Source of the DNA: Halopseudomonas formosensis | GTDB taxonomy: Bacteria; Pseudomonadota; Gammaproteobacteria; Pseudomonadales; Pseudomonadaceae | DNA length: 64,000 bases | Assembly (NCBI RefSeq): GCF_900115905.1 | Contig: NZ_FOYD01000006.1 | Span: 1 to 64,000, forward strand | Direction: 5' to 3' | Shown here: piece after piece, positions 55,938-64,000 of the stretch | Layout: the number at the start of each line of letters is the position of its first letter | How positions within the stretch are numbered: the first letter of the stretch is position 1 | Notes under the pieces: generated by a model | Seen by the model: the letters and a program-made list of their open reading frames with translations, nothing else | Told to the model about the DNA's origin: nothing | Databases searched by the model: none | Translations under genes and position numbers: made by a program

Positions 55938-56728
55938 ACCGCCACCGGCGCCTTGATGTGCGGGTGGGACTGGTAGTTTTCCAGGGTGAAATCCTCGAAG
56001 GTAAAGGCGAACAGATCCCTGATTTCGGGATTGAGACGCATGGTCGGCAGCGGCAACGGCTCGCGGCTGAGCTGCAGATCGGTCTGCTCGATGTGATTGG
56101 CGTACAGATGGCAATCGCCGCCGGTCCAGATGAACTCACCCGGCTGGAGATCGCAGACCTGGGCCACCATCAGCGTCAACAGGGCATAGCTGGCGATATT
56201 GAAGGGCACACCGAGGAAGATGTCCGCCGAGCGCTGGTACAGCTGGCAGCTCAGCTTGCCATCGGCAACATAGAACTGGAACAGCGCATGGCAGGGTGGC
56301 AGCGCCATCTGGTCCACCAGCGCCGGATTCCAGGCCGAGACGATCAGCCGACGGGAATCGGGGTTGGTTTTGATCATCTCCACCAGTTTGCTGATCTGGT
56401 CGATGGACTCGCCATTGGGCGCCGGCCAGCTGCGCCACTGGTAGCCGTAGACCGGGCCCAGATCGCCGTTTTCATCGGCCCACTCGTCCCAGATGGAGAC
56501 GCCGTTTTCCTTGAGGTAGCGGATGTTGGTATCGCCCTGCAGGAACCACAGCAGCTCGTGGATGATGGACTTGAGATGGCACTTCTTGGTGGTCACCAGG
56601 GGGAAACCATCAGCCAGATCGAAACGCATCTGATGGCCGAACACGCTCCAGGTCCCGGTACCGGTGCGATCGCTCTTGAAGGTGCCGGTCTCGCGCACCC
56701 GGCGCATCAGCTCAAGATACTGTTTCAT
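55934..56728 (-). CDS. thyA: Thymidylate synthase
   Basis: A 264-residue enzyme, the E. coli length, that makes dTMP from dUMP and methylene-tetrahydrofolate. Catalytic Cys146 is in [23 protein letters not shown] and DRTGTGT are intact. It overlaps lgt by 17 bases upstream and folA by four downstream. Confidence 0.97.
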   Translation of the reverse strand: MKQYLELMRRVRETGTFKSDRTGTGTWSVFGHQMRFDLADGFPLVTTKKCHLKSIIHELLWFLQGDTNIRYLKENGVSIWDEWADENGDLGPVYGYQWRSWPAPNGESIDQISKLVEMIKTNPDSRRLIVSAWNPALVDQMALPPCHALFQFYVADGKLSCQLYQRSADIFLGVPFNIASYALLTLMVAQVCDLQPGEFIWTGGDCHLYANHIEQTDLQLSREPLPLPTMRLNPEIRDLFAFTFEDFTLENYQSHPHIKAPVAV

Positions 56729-57518
56729 GCCTTACATCCCCCTTGCGATACCCCCACCAGATGAAGGCGGCACCGAGCAAAATCATAGGTATACAGAGCA
56801 GCTGACCCATGGTCAGCCAGCCAAAGGCCAGATAGCCGATATGGGCGTCCGGCTCGCGGAAGAATTCGACGAAGAAGCGGAAGGCTCCGTAGCACACCGC
56901 AAACAGCCCGCAGACACTCATGGTTGGTCGCGGCTTGCGGGAGAACAGCCAGAGTATGACAAACAGCGCGACACCTTCCAACGCGAACTGATAGAGCTGA
57001 GACGGATGGCGGGCAAGCTGCTGCGGGTCGGTGGGAAACACCATGGCCCAGGGCACGTCGGTCGCCCTGCCCCAGAGCTCGGCATTGATGAAGTTGCCGA
57101 TGCGCCCGGCACCCAGGCCGATGGGAACCAGCGGCGCGATGAAATCCATCAGCCGGAAGAAGCCCACCTGCTGCCGGCGGGAGAACCACCACACCGCCAG
57201 TAGTACGCCGATCAGACCGCCATGGAAGGACATGCCCCCCTTCCATATCTGGAATACAAGGCTGGGGTCGGCAATGTAGGAACCCAGATCGTAGAACAGC
57301 ACATAACCCAGGCGCCCTCCGGCGATTACCCCCAGTGCTACCCAGAACACCAGATCGGACAGGGTTTCACGGCTCCAGCCGGGCTCGAAGCGGTGCAGCC
57401 GCCGCGCGGCCAGCCACCAGGCGCCGCCAATGCCGACCAGATACATCAGGCCGTACCAGTGAATCTGCACCGGCCCCAGGGACAGGGCAACGGGATCAAT
57501 CTGCGGGTAAGTCAGCAT
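56712..57518 (-). CDS. lgt: Prolipoprotein diacylglyceryl transferase
   Basis: A 268-residue inner-membrane enzyme with seven membrane segments that attaches diacylglycerol to the lipobox cysteine of lipoproteins. HGGLIG (with the essential His) and the signature [16 protein letters not shown] are present. It is the middle gene between the TSUP permease and thyA, whose start it overlaps by 17 bases. Confidence 0.96.
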   Translation of the reverse strand: MLTYPQIDPVALSLGPVQIHWYGLMYLVGIGGAWWLAARRLHRFEPGWSRETLSDLVFWVALGVIAGGRLGYVLFYDLGSYIADPSLVFQIWKGGMSFHGGLIGVLLAVWWFSRRQQVGFFRLMDFIAPLVPIGLGAGRIGNFINAELWGRATDVPWAMVFPTDPQQLARHPSQLYQFALEGVALFVILWLFSRKPRPTMSVCGLFAVCYGAFRFFVEFFREPDAHIGYLAFGWLTMGQLLCIPMILLGAAFIWWGYRKGDVRHETVS

Positions 57519-57527
57519 GACAGGGTC

Positions 57528-58310
57528 CTAGAGTAGAAAGTTGATGCCCACCAGCACCAGCAGCAGGGCGAACAGCCGCTTGAGCAGGCGCTGCGACAGC
57601 CGGTGGGCCAGACGCGCCCCGAAGCCGGCGAAGAACACACTGGTGGCGGCAATACCGACCATCGCCGGCAGGTAAACATAGCCCAGGCTCCAATCCGGCA
57701 GCGGTGTGGCGCCCCAGCCGGTGGCAATGAAGCTCAGCGCGCCGGCCACGGCGATCGGCATGCCACAGGCGGCGGAGGTGGCCACCGCCTGCTGCATGGG
57801 TACGCTGCGCCAGACCAGGAAGGGCACGGTCAGGGAGCCGCCACCGATACCGAAGATACTCGACGCCCAGCCGATTACCACCCCGGCCACGCCGAGTGTC
57901 GGCCTGCCGGGCTCGGCCAGCGCCGCTCTGGGTCTGAGATCGAAGGCCATCTGTATGGCCACGCAGATGGCGAACACCCCTATCACCTTCTGCAGCACCG
58001 GTCCGCTCAGCGCCGCCGCGGTCAGTGCACCCAGCACGCAGCCACCAATGATGCCCAGGGTCAGCCAGACAAACAGCGGCCAGCGCACCGCACCGAGCTT
58101 GTGGTGGGCCCGCACCGAACTGATCGAGGTAAAGGCGATGGTCGCCAGCGAGGTACCCACCGCCATATGGGTCAGCACATCGGGGGCAAAGCCCTGCAAG
58201 GCGAAACTGTAGACCAGCACCGGGACTATGATCATGCCGCCGCCGACCCCGAACAGACCCGCCAGCACCCCCGCACAACCTCCCAGAACCAGATACAAGA
58301 TGAATTCCAT
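57528..58310 (-). CDS. TSUP (TauE/SafE) family permease
   Basis: A 260-residue membrane protein with about eight segments and the duplicated glycine-rich pattern GLFGVGGGMIIVPVLV and SSIFGIGGGSLTVPFLV of the sulfite/organosulfonate exporter family. The substrate is unknown. The ATG at 58310 follows GGGGACG; an extension to 58382 lacks support. lgt starts 9 bases after its stop. Confidence 0.88.
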   Translation of the reverse strand: MEFILYLVLGGCAGVLAGLFGVGGGMIIVPVLVYSFALQGFAPDVLTHMAVGTSLATIAFTSISSVRAHHKLGAVRWPLFVWLTLGIIGGCVLGALTAAALSGPVLQKVIGVFAICVAIQMAFDLRPRAALAEPGRPTLGVAGVVIGWASSIFGIGGGSLTVPFLVWRSVPMQQAVATSAACGMPIAVAGALSFIATGWGATPLPDWSLGYVYLPAMVGIAATSVFFAGFGARLAHRLSQRLLKRLFALLLVLVGINFLL

Positions 58311-58504
58311 TAACGTCCCCTGTGCGGAAAAACGAGGCGAGGCATACCCGGGTCCGCTGCAGCCTATCCCCAAGAATGTCAAAGTGCGCTAGTTTAACGC
58401 GATAACCCTGGAGCCGAAACCGCCGACCCGGACCGGCTCCGCGTTGCATGGCCGGTAGTGCTGAGGCGCTGTCATCATGGGCTCACTGTCACAGGGAAGT
58501 GCCA

Positions 58505-59638
58505 ATGTCTGAAACACGTATCTGGATGACCGCCGTATTCAACGACCCGCATCAGGCTGAGCGCTACGCTGACTGCCTTGGCGCACTGCAGCAGGCGGAT
58601 CAATCACGCCATGCCCAGCTCAACCGGGAGCTGGGCCTCAAGCCGTTGCTCGCCGGGGAGCTGGAGGATGTTCCGGTCGACTCCCTCACCCTGTTTGGCG
58701 CCGGCGTCGAGGTCTGGCTGACCACGCCGCCGGGCGCCAGCCCCCAGACTGCCCACTTCCGGGATCTGCACAGACTGGGCTGCCAGCTGGCCATCTGCGA
58801 AACCTTTGATGATCAGGACGCCGCCTGCCACCTGCGCGACGGTTTTCTGCAGACCCTGCTGAGCAGGATCACAGAAGCCAGACCGGGGCTGGCAGCGCAG
58901 GTGGAGGGCCAGTCGCTGTTCAATCGGATATGGCAGCCACCGGTCGATGCCAGCAGGGCTGCTGCGGTCTCATGGCTCCTTTTGGAAAGCGGCGGACTGC
59001 ATGATCTGGATCTGTCGGCACTGAACTTCGGTCCCTTCGTCCTGCACGATGCAAAGACCGCCCTGACCTTCATCCAGGCCATCGTCGCTGCGGGCGGGCG
59101 TGTGGCCGATGCCAGGGTGCTGCTGAACGCGCCCCAGGCCCGCCAGCTGGCCGAGCAGCTCCCGACGCTGGATCGCTATCTGGCCAGCCTCATGGAGCTG
59201 GGGCTGGATGTCCGCCATCTGATCAGGCTGGTCGAGGATGAGCCGGCTCGGGAGGCGCTGTTGCTGCGTTCCGCCCAGCTCGGCCACAGCATCGAGGCCA
59301 TCGGCAGGTTCATCAAGCAATTCTTTATTACCGATAACCCCCGCCTGCTGGAACTACTGCTGGGTAGCCGCCTGCAGCGCCCCGAGGTGCAGCAGGAGAT
59401 ATGGCTGCATCTGCTTTATGCTCCGCCCTACGGCGCCTGGCAGCGCTTCGACCCGGGACAGAAGTTCCTTGCCCCACTGGTGGGCGCCGGACTCGATATC
59501 AACTTCCCCGTGCAGGTATTCGATTCGCGCATGGCCAGTACGCCTCTGCAGCTGGCACGGCAGTTCGATCAGACCCGCACCATCAGCTATCTCGAGAAAC
59601 TGGGCGCTGCGGAGACCCTGCCGGGGACACCTGCCTGA
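58505..59638 (+). CDS. Unknown protein, helical repeats at the C-terminus
   Basis: A 377-residue soluble protein I do not recognise. The first third (MSETRIWMTAVFNDPHQAER...) looks like a small alpha/beta domain. The rest is strongly helical and Leu-rich with segments such as LLELLLGSRLQRPEVQ and LVGAGLDINFPVQ...STPLQLARQF that recall ankyrin-type repeats, though they are too diverged to be sure. No signal peptide or membrane segment. The start at 58505 (after AGTGCCA) is chosen over 58448 on N-terminal character; the ribosome site is weak. It stands alone between the TSUP permease (divergent) and the NRDE gene. Confidence 0.65.
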   Translation: MSETRIWMTAVFNDPHQAERYADCLGALQQADQSRHAQLNRELGLKPLLAGELEDVPVDSLTLFGAGVEVWLTTPPGASPQTAHFRDLHRLGCQLAICETFDDQDAACHLRDGFLQTLLSRITEARPGLAAQVEGQSLFNRIWQPPVDASRAAAVSWLLLESGGLHDLDLSALNFGPFVLHDAKTALTFIQAIVAAGGRVADARVLLNAPQARQLAEQLPTLDRYLASLMELGLDVRHLIRLVEDEPAREALLLRSAQLGHSIEAIGRFIKQFFITDNPRLLELLLGSRLQRPEVQQEIWLHLLYAPPYGAWQRFDPGQKFLAPLVGAGLDINFPVQVFDSRMASTPLQLARQFDQTRTISYLEKLGAAETLPGTPA

Positions 59639-59707
59639 TCGCGCTGGTGGGCTGACGACCGGGCGCATGGAAACCGGTACACTGGTGCCAACCTGATGGA
59701 GAGTGCC

Positions 59708-60460
59708 ATGTGTCTGATCGCCTTTGCCTGGCAGCTGTCCGGGCGCCCGCTGTTGCTGCTCGGCAACCGCGACGAGTTCCATGCCCGCCCTACCCGCCCC
59801 GCCACCTTCTGGAACGAGGAGGGCCACCCGGAGCTGCTCGCCGGCAAGGATCTGGAAGCCGGCGGCACCTGGTTGGGGGTCACCCGCAGCGGGCGCTTCG
59901 CTGCGCTGACCAATATCCGCTCGCCCGGTGCACGCCGGGGGCCCCGCTCCCGGGGCAGTCTGGTACTGGGCTACCTCACCGGACGCAGCGCGCCGGAGGA
60001 TTACCTGAACGCCCTGGTCGATGACCTGGCGGGCTATGCGGGCTTCAATCTGCTGGTCGGCAACATGCAGCAGCTGTGGTACCTCAACAGCGATGAGGCT
60101 CGACCCCAGGCACTGACGCCCGGGCTCTACGGTCTGTCCAATGCCGCGCTGAACAGTCCCTGGCCCAAGCTGCAGGCGCTGCGCCAGGGGCTCGACCAGC
60201 ATCTGGACAGCGAGAGTGACAGCGACGCCCTGCTGGGCCTGCTCAGGGACAGCCGGGAATACCCCGACGAACAGTTGCCGGACAGTGGTGTGGGTCTGGA
60301 GTGGGAACGGCGGTTGTCCGCCACCTTCATCCGCGGGGAAGACTACGGCACCCGTGCCAGCAGCCTGCTGGCCATCGATGCCGACGGCAGCATTACCTTC
60401 GTCGAGCGGAACTTCGGCCCCAACGGGCAGGAGCTGGGCGAATCGGGCTGGATTCTCTAG
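59708..60460 (+). CDS. NRDE/TANGO2-family protein
   Basis: A 250-residue protein opening MCLIAFAWQLSGRPLLLLGNRDEF, which contains the NRDE motif. The family has an Ntn-hydrolase-like fold with a cysteine at position 2 that becomes the N-terminus; this fixes the start at 59708 rather than 59696. TANGO2 homologues have been linked to haem and lipid handling, but a bacterial role is not settled. GWLGVTRSGRFAALTN is another conserved stretch. Confidence 0.88.
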   Translation: MCLIAFAWQLSGRPLLLLGNRDEFHARPTRPATFWNEEGHPELLAGKDLEAGGTWLGVTRSGRFAALTNIRSPGARRGPRSRGSLVLGYLTGRSAPEDYLNALVDDLAGYAGFNLLVGNMQQLWYLNSDEARPQALTPGLYGLSNAALNSPWPKLQALRQGLDQHLDSESDSDALLGLLRDSREYPDEQLPDSGVGLEWERRLSATFIRGEDYGTRASSLLAIDADGSITFVERNFGPNGQELGESGWIL

Positions 60461-60503
60461 GCCTCGGGTTGGCGAGCACCCACTCGCCGGCCCTTCCCGG
60501 GAG

Positions 60504-60523
60504 GGACGAGCACCGGCTCGTCC
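60504..60523. repeat. GGACGAGC palindrome, copy 4
   Basis: GGACGAGCACCGGCTCGTCC, preceded by TTCCCGGGAGG, is the same element as near 431-579 and 1956, here in opposite orientation. A shorter relative, GGCGAG/CTCGCC (60471-60488), lies just before it. Both sit in the 135-base gap between convergent genes. Confidence 0.75.
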
Positions 60524-60595
60524 GGCGCAGGTGCAGGATAACGCGAGGGGTGACCGAATCCGAACGAGCCCCGAAAGGCTCCAGGTCCGCGGAAC

Positions 60596-62872
60596 TCAGC
60601 GCAGGGGTTGCAGAACCTTGCCCAGCCCCATATTGCGCAGCGACAGGTGCAGCATGCTCTGCACCAGATAGGCGTTGTCTTCCCGCAGGGCGTCACGCAG
60701 GAGCGCGCGGGCGTCATCGAGACTGATCTGGCGCAGCAGCCACTTGACCCGGGGCAGACTCGACGCGCTCATCGACAGGACGTCACAGCCCAGCGCCAGC
60801 AGCAGCACCGCTGCTGCGGGGTCACCGGCCATCTCACCGCACACACTCATGGGCTTGCCCGCCTCGCGGCAGGCCCTGGCAATCAGCTGCAGTGCCTTAA
60901 GCACCGCCGGGTGGAAGGAGTGATAGAGATCCGCGACCCGCGGGTTGTTGCGATCCACCGCCAGCAGATACTGGGTCAGGTCGTTGGTGCCGACCGACAG
61001 GAAGTCCACCATGCGGACCAGCTCGGCCGCCTGATACACCGCCGCCGGCACCTCGATCATCACGCCGATCGGCGGCATGGGCACATTGCAGCCTTCATCC
61101 TGCACTTCACCATGGGCACGGTGGATCAGGTGCAGGGCCTCCTCCACCTCCGGCACGCTGCTGACCATGGGCAGCATGATGCGCAGGTTCTCCAGACCTT
61201 CGCTGGCCTTGAGCATGGCGCGGATCTGGACCAGGAAGATCTCCGGGTGATCCAGGGTGACGCGGATGCCACGCCAGCCGAGGAAGGGGTTGTCCTCCTT
61301 GATCGGGAAGTAGCTCAGCTCCTTGTCACCACCGATATCCAGCGTGCGCATGGTTACCGGCTGCGGATGGAAGGCCTGCAGCTGTTCCCGGTAGATGGTC
61401 TGCTGCTCCTTCTCGCTGGGAAAGCGGTCCTGGATCATGAAGGGCACTTCGGTGCGGTACAGGCCTACCCCTTCGGCGCCACGATCCAGCGAGCGGGCGA
61501 TGTCCGCATAGAGCCCGGTATTCACCCACAGGGGAATGCGATGGCCGTCCAGCGTCACGCAGGGCTGATCGCGCAGCTTGGCCAGACCATGGGACAGCTC
61601 CAGCTCCTCGCGGATCAGCTCGCGGTAATGCCGGCGCAGCTCCTGGGACGGGTTGCAGTACACTTCGCCGGCGTTGCCGTCGACGATCAGGTCCATCCCA
61701 TCCATGCGCAGGTAGGGCAGATCCAGCGCCCCCATCACCGTGGGAATACCCATGGCACGGGCCAGGATGGCCACGTGGGAGCTGCCCGAACCGCGCACCG
61801 AGACCAGACCGACCAGGCGCCCCTCCGGTACCTCGCCCAGCATCGACGGGGTCAGTTCCTCGGCCACCAGGATGGTCTTCTTCGGAAACACCAGCTGCTG
61901 GCGATCCGCTTCCTGCAGGCGGGCCAGCAGGCGCCGCCCGAGATCCTTGATGTCCGCTGCACGCTCCTGCAGGTAGGGATCGTCCATCACCTCGAAGCGA
62001 CCGACATGGGCGCTGATCACGTCGCGCAGGGCGCCCTGGGCCCACTGGCCCTGGCGGATGCCCTGGATGATCTCGTTCCCCAGGGACGCATCCTCGAGCA
62101 TCATCAGGTAGACGTCGAACAGGGCCAGTTCTTCCGGCCGCAACTGGGCCGAGAGCTTCTTCGCCAGCTGGCGGATATCCGCCCGCACCGCTTCGACCGC
62201 GCGGCGATACAAAGCGATCTCGGCATCCACATCCTTGATCTCCTTGTCCGGAACGGACTTGAGATCCGCCGGCGGCAACATCACCACCGCGCGGCCGATG
62301 GCCACGCCCGGTGCGCCGGGAACAGCGTCGAACCGGGTATCCTGGATGACCTCGCCACTCCAGCTCAGGCCACGGATGGCACCGGTGGCCTCGGCGTGGG
62401 CAATCACCCCGGAGAGCTGGGCACTCATGGTGACCAGGAAGGATTCCTCCACCTCATCAAACAGCCGGCGCTCCTTCTGCTGGATGACCAGCACGCCCAT
62501 CACCCGCCGGTGGTGGATGATGGGAACCCCGAGGAAGGAGGTATAGCGCTCCTCGCCGGTCTCGGCAAAGTAGCGGAAACGGGGATGCGAGGCGGCGTCT
62601 TCGAGGTTCACCGGCTCCTCGCGGACACCGACATAACCGACCAGACCCTCGTTGCTGGCCAGGCTCACCACCCCGATGGCGCTCTTGTTCAGGCCCTCGG
62701 TGGCCATCAGCTCATAGCGATCGGTATCGGGATTGAGCAGATAGACCGAGCAGACGTGGGTCTCCATCGCCTCGCGCACCCGCTTGACGATGATATCCAG
62801 CGCGGTGGCCAGGTCCTTGGCGGAGTTGACCTCCTGAACGATACGCCGCAGCGTACTGAGCATGTTCAGCAT
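60596..62872 (-). CDS. ptsP: PEP-protein phosphotransferase, nitrogen PTS enzyme I
   Basis: A 758-residue protein with an N-terminal GAF domain (about 1-165) and the full enzyme I body. The phosphorylated histidine is His366 in GSGSSHVAILAR, and the PEP-binding C-terminal barrel has LRTLDIGGDKEL and SVGTNDLTQYLLAVDRNN. EI-Ntr passes phosphate from PEP to NPr and EIIA-Ntr to regulate nitrogen, potassium and stress responses. Its start overlaps the rppH stop by one base (TGATG); a second ATG three codons in is also possible. Confidence 0.95.
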   Translation of the reverse strand: MLNMLSTLRRIVQEVNSAKDLATALDIIVKRVREAMETHVCSVYLLNPDTDRYELMATEGLNKSAIGVVSLASNEGLVGYVGVREEPVNLEDAASHPRFRYFAETGEERYTSFLGVPIIHHRRVMGVLVIQQKERRLFDEVEESFLVTMSAQLSGVIAHAEATGAIRGLSWSGEVIQDTRFDAVPGAPGVAIGRAVVMLPPADLKSVPDKEIKDVDAEIALYRRAVEAVRADIRQLAKKLSAQLRPEELALFDVYLMMLEDASLGNEIIQGIRQGQWAQGALRDVISAHVGRFEVMDDPYLQERAADIKDLGRRLLARLQEADRQQLVFPKKTILVAEELTPSMLGEVPEGRLVGLVSVRGSGSSHVAILARAMGIPTVMGALDLPYLRMDGMDLIVDGNAGEVYCNPSQELRRHYRELIREELELSHGLAKLRDQPCVTLDGHRIPLWVNTGLYADIARSLDRGAEGVGLYRTEVPFMIQDRFPSEKEQQTIYREQLQAFHPQPVTMRTLDIGGDKELSYFPIKEDNPFLGWRGIRVTLDHPEIFLVQIRAMLKASEGLENLRIMLPMVSSVPEVEEALHLIHRAHGEVQDEGCNVPMPPIGVMIEVPAAVYQAAELVRMVDFLSVGTNDLTQYLLAVDRNNPRVADLYHSFHPAVLKALQLIARACREAGKPMSVCGEMAGDPAAAVLLLALGCDVLSMSASSLPRVKWLLRQISLDDARALLRDALREDNAYLVQSMLHLSLRNMGLGKVLQPLR

Positions 62873-63363
62873 CAGCTGAACTCATCGAGGGGCAGCCGGG
62901 GGGCAAGTTCCTTCATGGCCCGACGGTAGACGTCGCGCTTGAAGGACACGACCTGCCCCAGCGGATACCAGTAGCTGACCCAGCGCCAGCCATCGAACTC
63001 GGGCTTGGCGGTCCGGGTCATGCACACGCGTTCATCGGCACAGGTCAGACGCAGCAGGAACCACTTCTGCTTCTGGCCCACGCAAACCGGTTGGGAATGG
63101 CTGCGGATCAACCGCTGCGGCAGACGATACCGCAGCCAGCCCCGGGTACAGCCGAGTATCTCCACATCGCCGGGCAGCAGCCCGACCTCCTCGTGGAGCT
63201 CGCGATACAGCGCCTGCTCGGGGTCCTCATCGCGGCGTATGCCGCCCTGGGGAAACTGCCAGGCGTCCTGACCGATACGCCGGGCCCAGAGCACCTGCCC
63301 GGACCCGTTGGTCAGGATGATGCCTACATTGGGACGAAAGCCGTCGGAGTCGATCACTGCCAT
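62872..63363 (-). CDS. rppH: RNA pyrophosphohydrolase
   Basis: A 163-residue Nudix hydrolase that removes pyrophosphate from mRNA 5' ends to start decay. It has [13 protein letters not shown], the Nudix box from [20 protein letters not shown], and the C-terminal [13 protein letters not shown]. The ATG at 63363 fits the family N-terminus, with AAGGA close before it; an ATG eight codons upstream (63387) is possible. It forms an operon with ptsP, as in other gammaproteobacteria. Confidence 0.94.
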   Translation of the reverse strand: MAVIDSDGFRPNVGIILTNGSGQVLWARRIGQDAWQFPQGGIRRDEDPEQALYRELHEEVGLLPGDVEILGCTRGWLRYRLPQRLIRSHSQPVCVGQKQKWFLLRLTCADERVCMTRTAKPEFDGWRWVSYWYPLGQVVSFKRDVYRRAMKELAPRLPLDEFS

Positions 63364-63499
63364 ATCCTTGTGTGAGTTCCACTGCATTGTTCCACAAAGA
63401 CGCGCGTACCAGCAATTGCCCGTGGGCGCCAGTCGCGCATTTATTCCGCAGCTGGATTATCCTTGCGCCTCAGCCCGATTCAGTAGACAGGAGCGCACC

Positions 63500-64000
63500 G
63501 TGGCACTGGCCATCTTCGACCTTGATAACACCCTGCTGGGGACCGACAGTGACAACGCCTGGGGCGAATTCGCCGTGGCGCGGGGCATAGTCGATGCGGA
63601 AACCTACGGCACGCTGAACACCCGGTTCTTCAACGACTATCTGGACGGCAAGCTGGACGTCAACGCCTATCTGGAGTTCTGCCTGGAGCCCCTGTCGCGC
63701 TACAGCCGCGAGGAACTGGAGCGCTGGCATGCGTTGTTCATGGAGGAGAAGATCGAGCCCTTCATCCTGCCCAGGGCCATCGAGCTGGTGCGGCGCCATG
63801 AACAGGCCGGCGACACCACCCTGATCATCACCGCCACCAACCGCTTCGTCGCCGGTCCCATCGGCCGCCGCTATGGGATCGATATCATGCTGGCCTCCGA
63901 ATGCGAGGAGATCGACGGGCGCTACACCGGCAAACCCTGCGATATCCCCTGCTTCCGCGAGGGCAAGATCACCCGCCTGCAGCGCTGGCTGGAGGAAACC
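63500..64000 (+). CDS. HAD-IB family phosphatase (partial)
   Basis: The first 167 codons of a gene cut by the window end. The GTG start at 63500 has ACAGGAG 6 bases before it. Motif I is FDLDNTLLGTDSD, and LIITATNRFVAGPI is motif II, followed by the SerB-like ECEEIDGRYTG. This places it in the HAD-IB (SerB/CicA-like) group; the position next to rppH is the same in other pseudomonads. The substrate is unknown, and the C-terminal catalytic Asp motif lies outside the window. Confidence 0.85.
   Translation, partial: MALAIFDLDNTLLGTDSDNAWGEFAVARGIVDAETYGTLNTRFFNDYLDGKLDVNAYLEFCLEPLSRYSREELERWHALFMEEKIEPFILPRAIELVRRHEQAGDTTLIITATNRFVAGPIGRRYGIDIMLASECEEIDGRYTGKPCDIPCFREGKITRLQRWLEET

Noticed and set aside
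60608-62929. 773-codon plus-strand frame opposite ptsP
   Set aside because: A shadow of ptsP caused by high third-position GC; no domain or ribosome site.

Overview
The window reads as ordinary chromosome of a GC-rich gammaproteobacterium in the Pseudomonadaceae. The argument is from gene content and local order: rppH-ptsP, TSUP permease-lgt-thyA, roxS-roxR next to a SIMPL-domain gene, pckA-hslO-hslR, DUF47-pit-argE-argA, ilvD beside a PfpI remnant, a GTAGGAGC-type REP family, and an MrpA/B-fused Na+/H+ antiporter. The antiporter and an E. coli-type class Ia ribonucleotide reductase would suit a halotolerant lineage such as Halopseudomonas, but that genus is an inference. No prophage, insertion sequence, CRISPR array, rRNA or recognisable defence system was seen.

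Layout. 1-590: gene-free, with a two-copy 129-bp tandem repeat. 590-8384: acidic amino acid/dicarboxylate symporter, AlkK-like acyl-CoA synthetase divergent from thiolase and dehydrogenase genes, a lone nagB, and speC with a long leader. 8798-16976: glpD, prfC, DUF1289, then nrdA-nrdB-ferredoxin behind two NrdR boxes, and DUF3087. 16977-28591: DUF1329 protein, EVE protein, a 720-residue lipoprotein, tatD, a dehydrogenase, a Tim44-like protein, RoxSR, and small membrane proteins. 28742-28992: tRNA-Asn, tRNA-Pro, tRNA-Lys, then a REP cluster. 29429-36805: pckA, hslO, hslR, rimB-rimK, yrfG, nudE-cysQ, msrA. 36964-43003: six-gene Mrp antiporter operon (A/B fused, C, D, E, F, G) behind a structured leader. 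43040-46423: YqjE/DUF883 group, rlmJ, CYTH-CHAD phosphatase. 46565-52823: DUF47-pit, argE, amn, argA. 52993-64000: ilvD, an internally deleted pfpI, folA-thyA-lgt-TSUP, an unknown protein, an NRDE protein, ptsP, rppH and the start of a HAD phosphatase.

Functional links. The Mrp genes overlap by 1-4 bases throughout and form one complex. NrdA, NrdB and the ferredoxin make and maintain the deoxynucleotide-producing enzyme. thyA and folA overlap and act in one folate cycle. argA and argE are the first and fifth steps of arginine synthesis. RimB and RimK act on ribosomal protein S6. RoxS/RoxR form a redox-responsive sensor pair.

The most interesting signals are non-coding or degenerate: the 74-nt multi-stem leader before the Mrp operon (a possible cation-sensing RNA), the paired NrdR boxes, the in-frame internal deletion of pfpI, two dispersed palindrome families, a 158-bp element with 15-bp terminal inverted repeats between argE and amn, and the structured speC leader. 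No wholly new multi-gene system was found.
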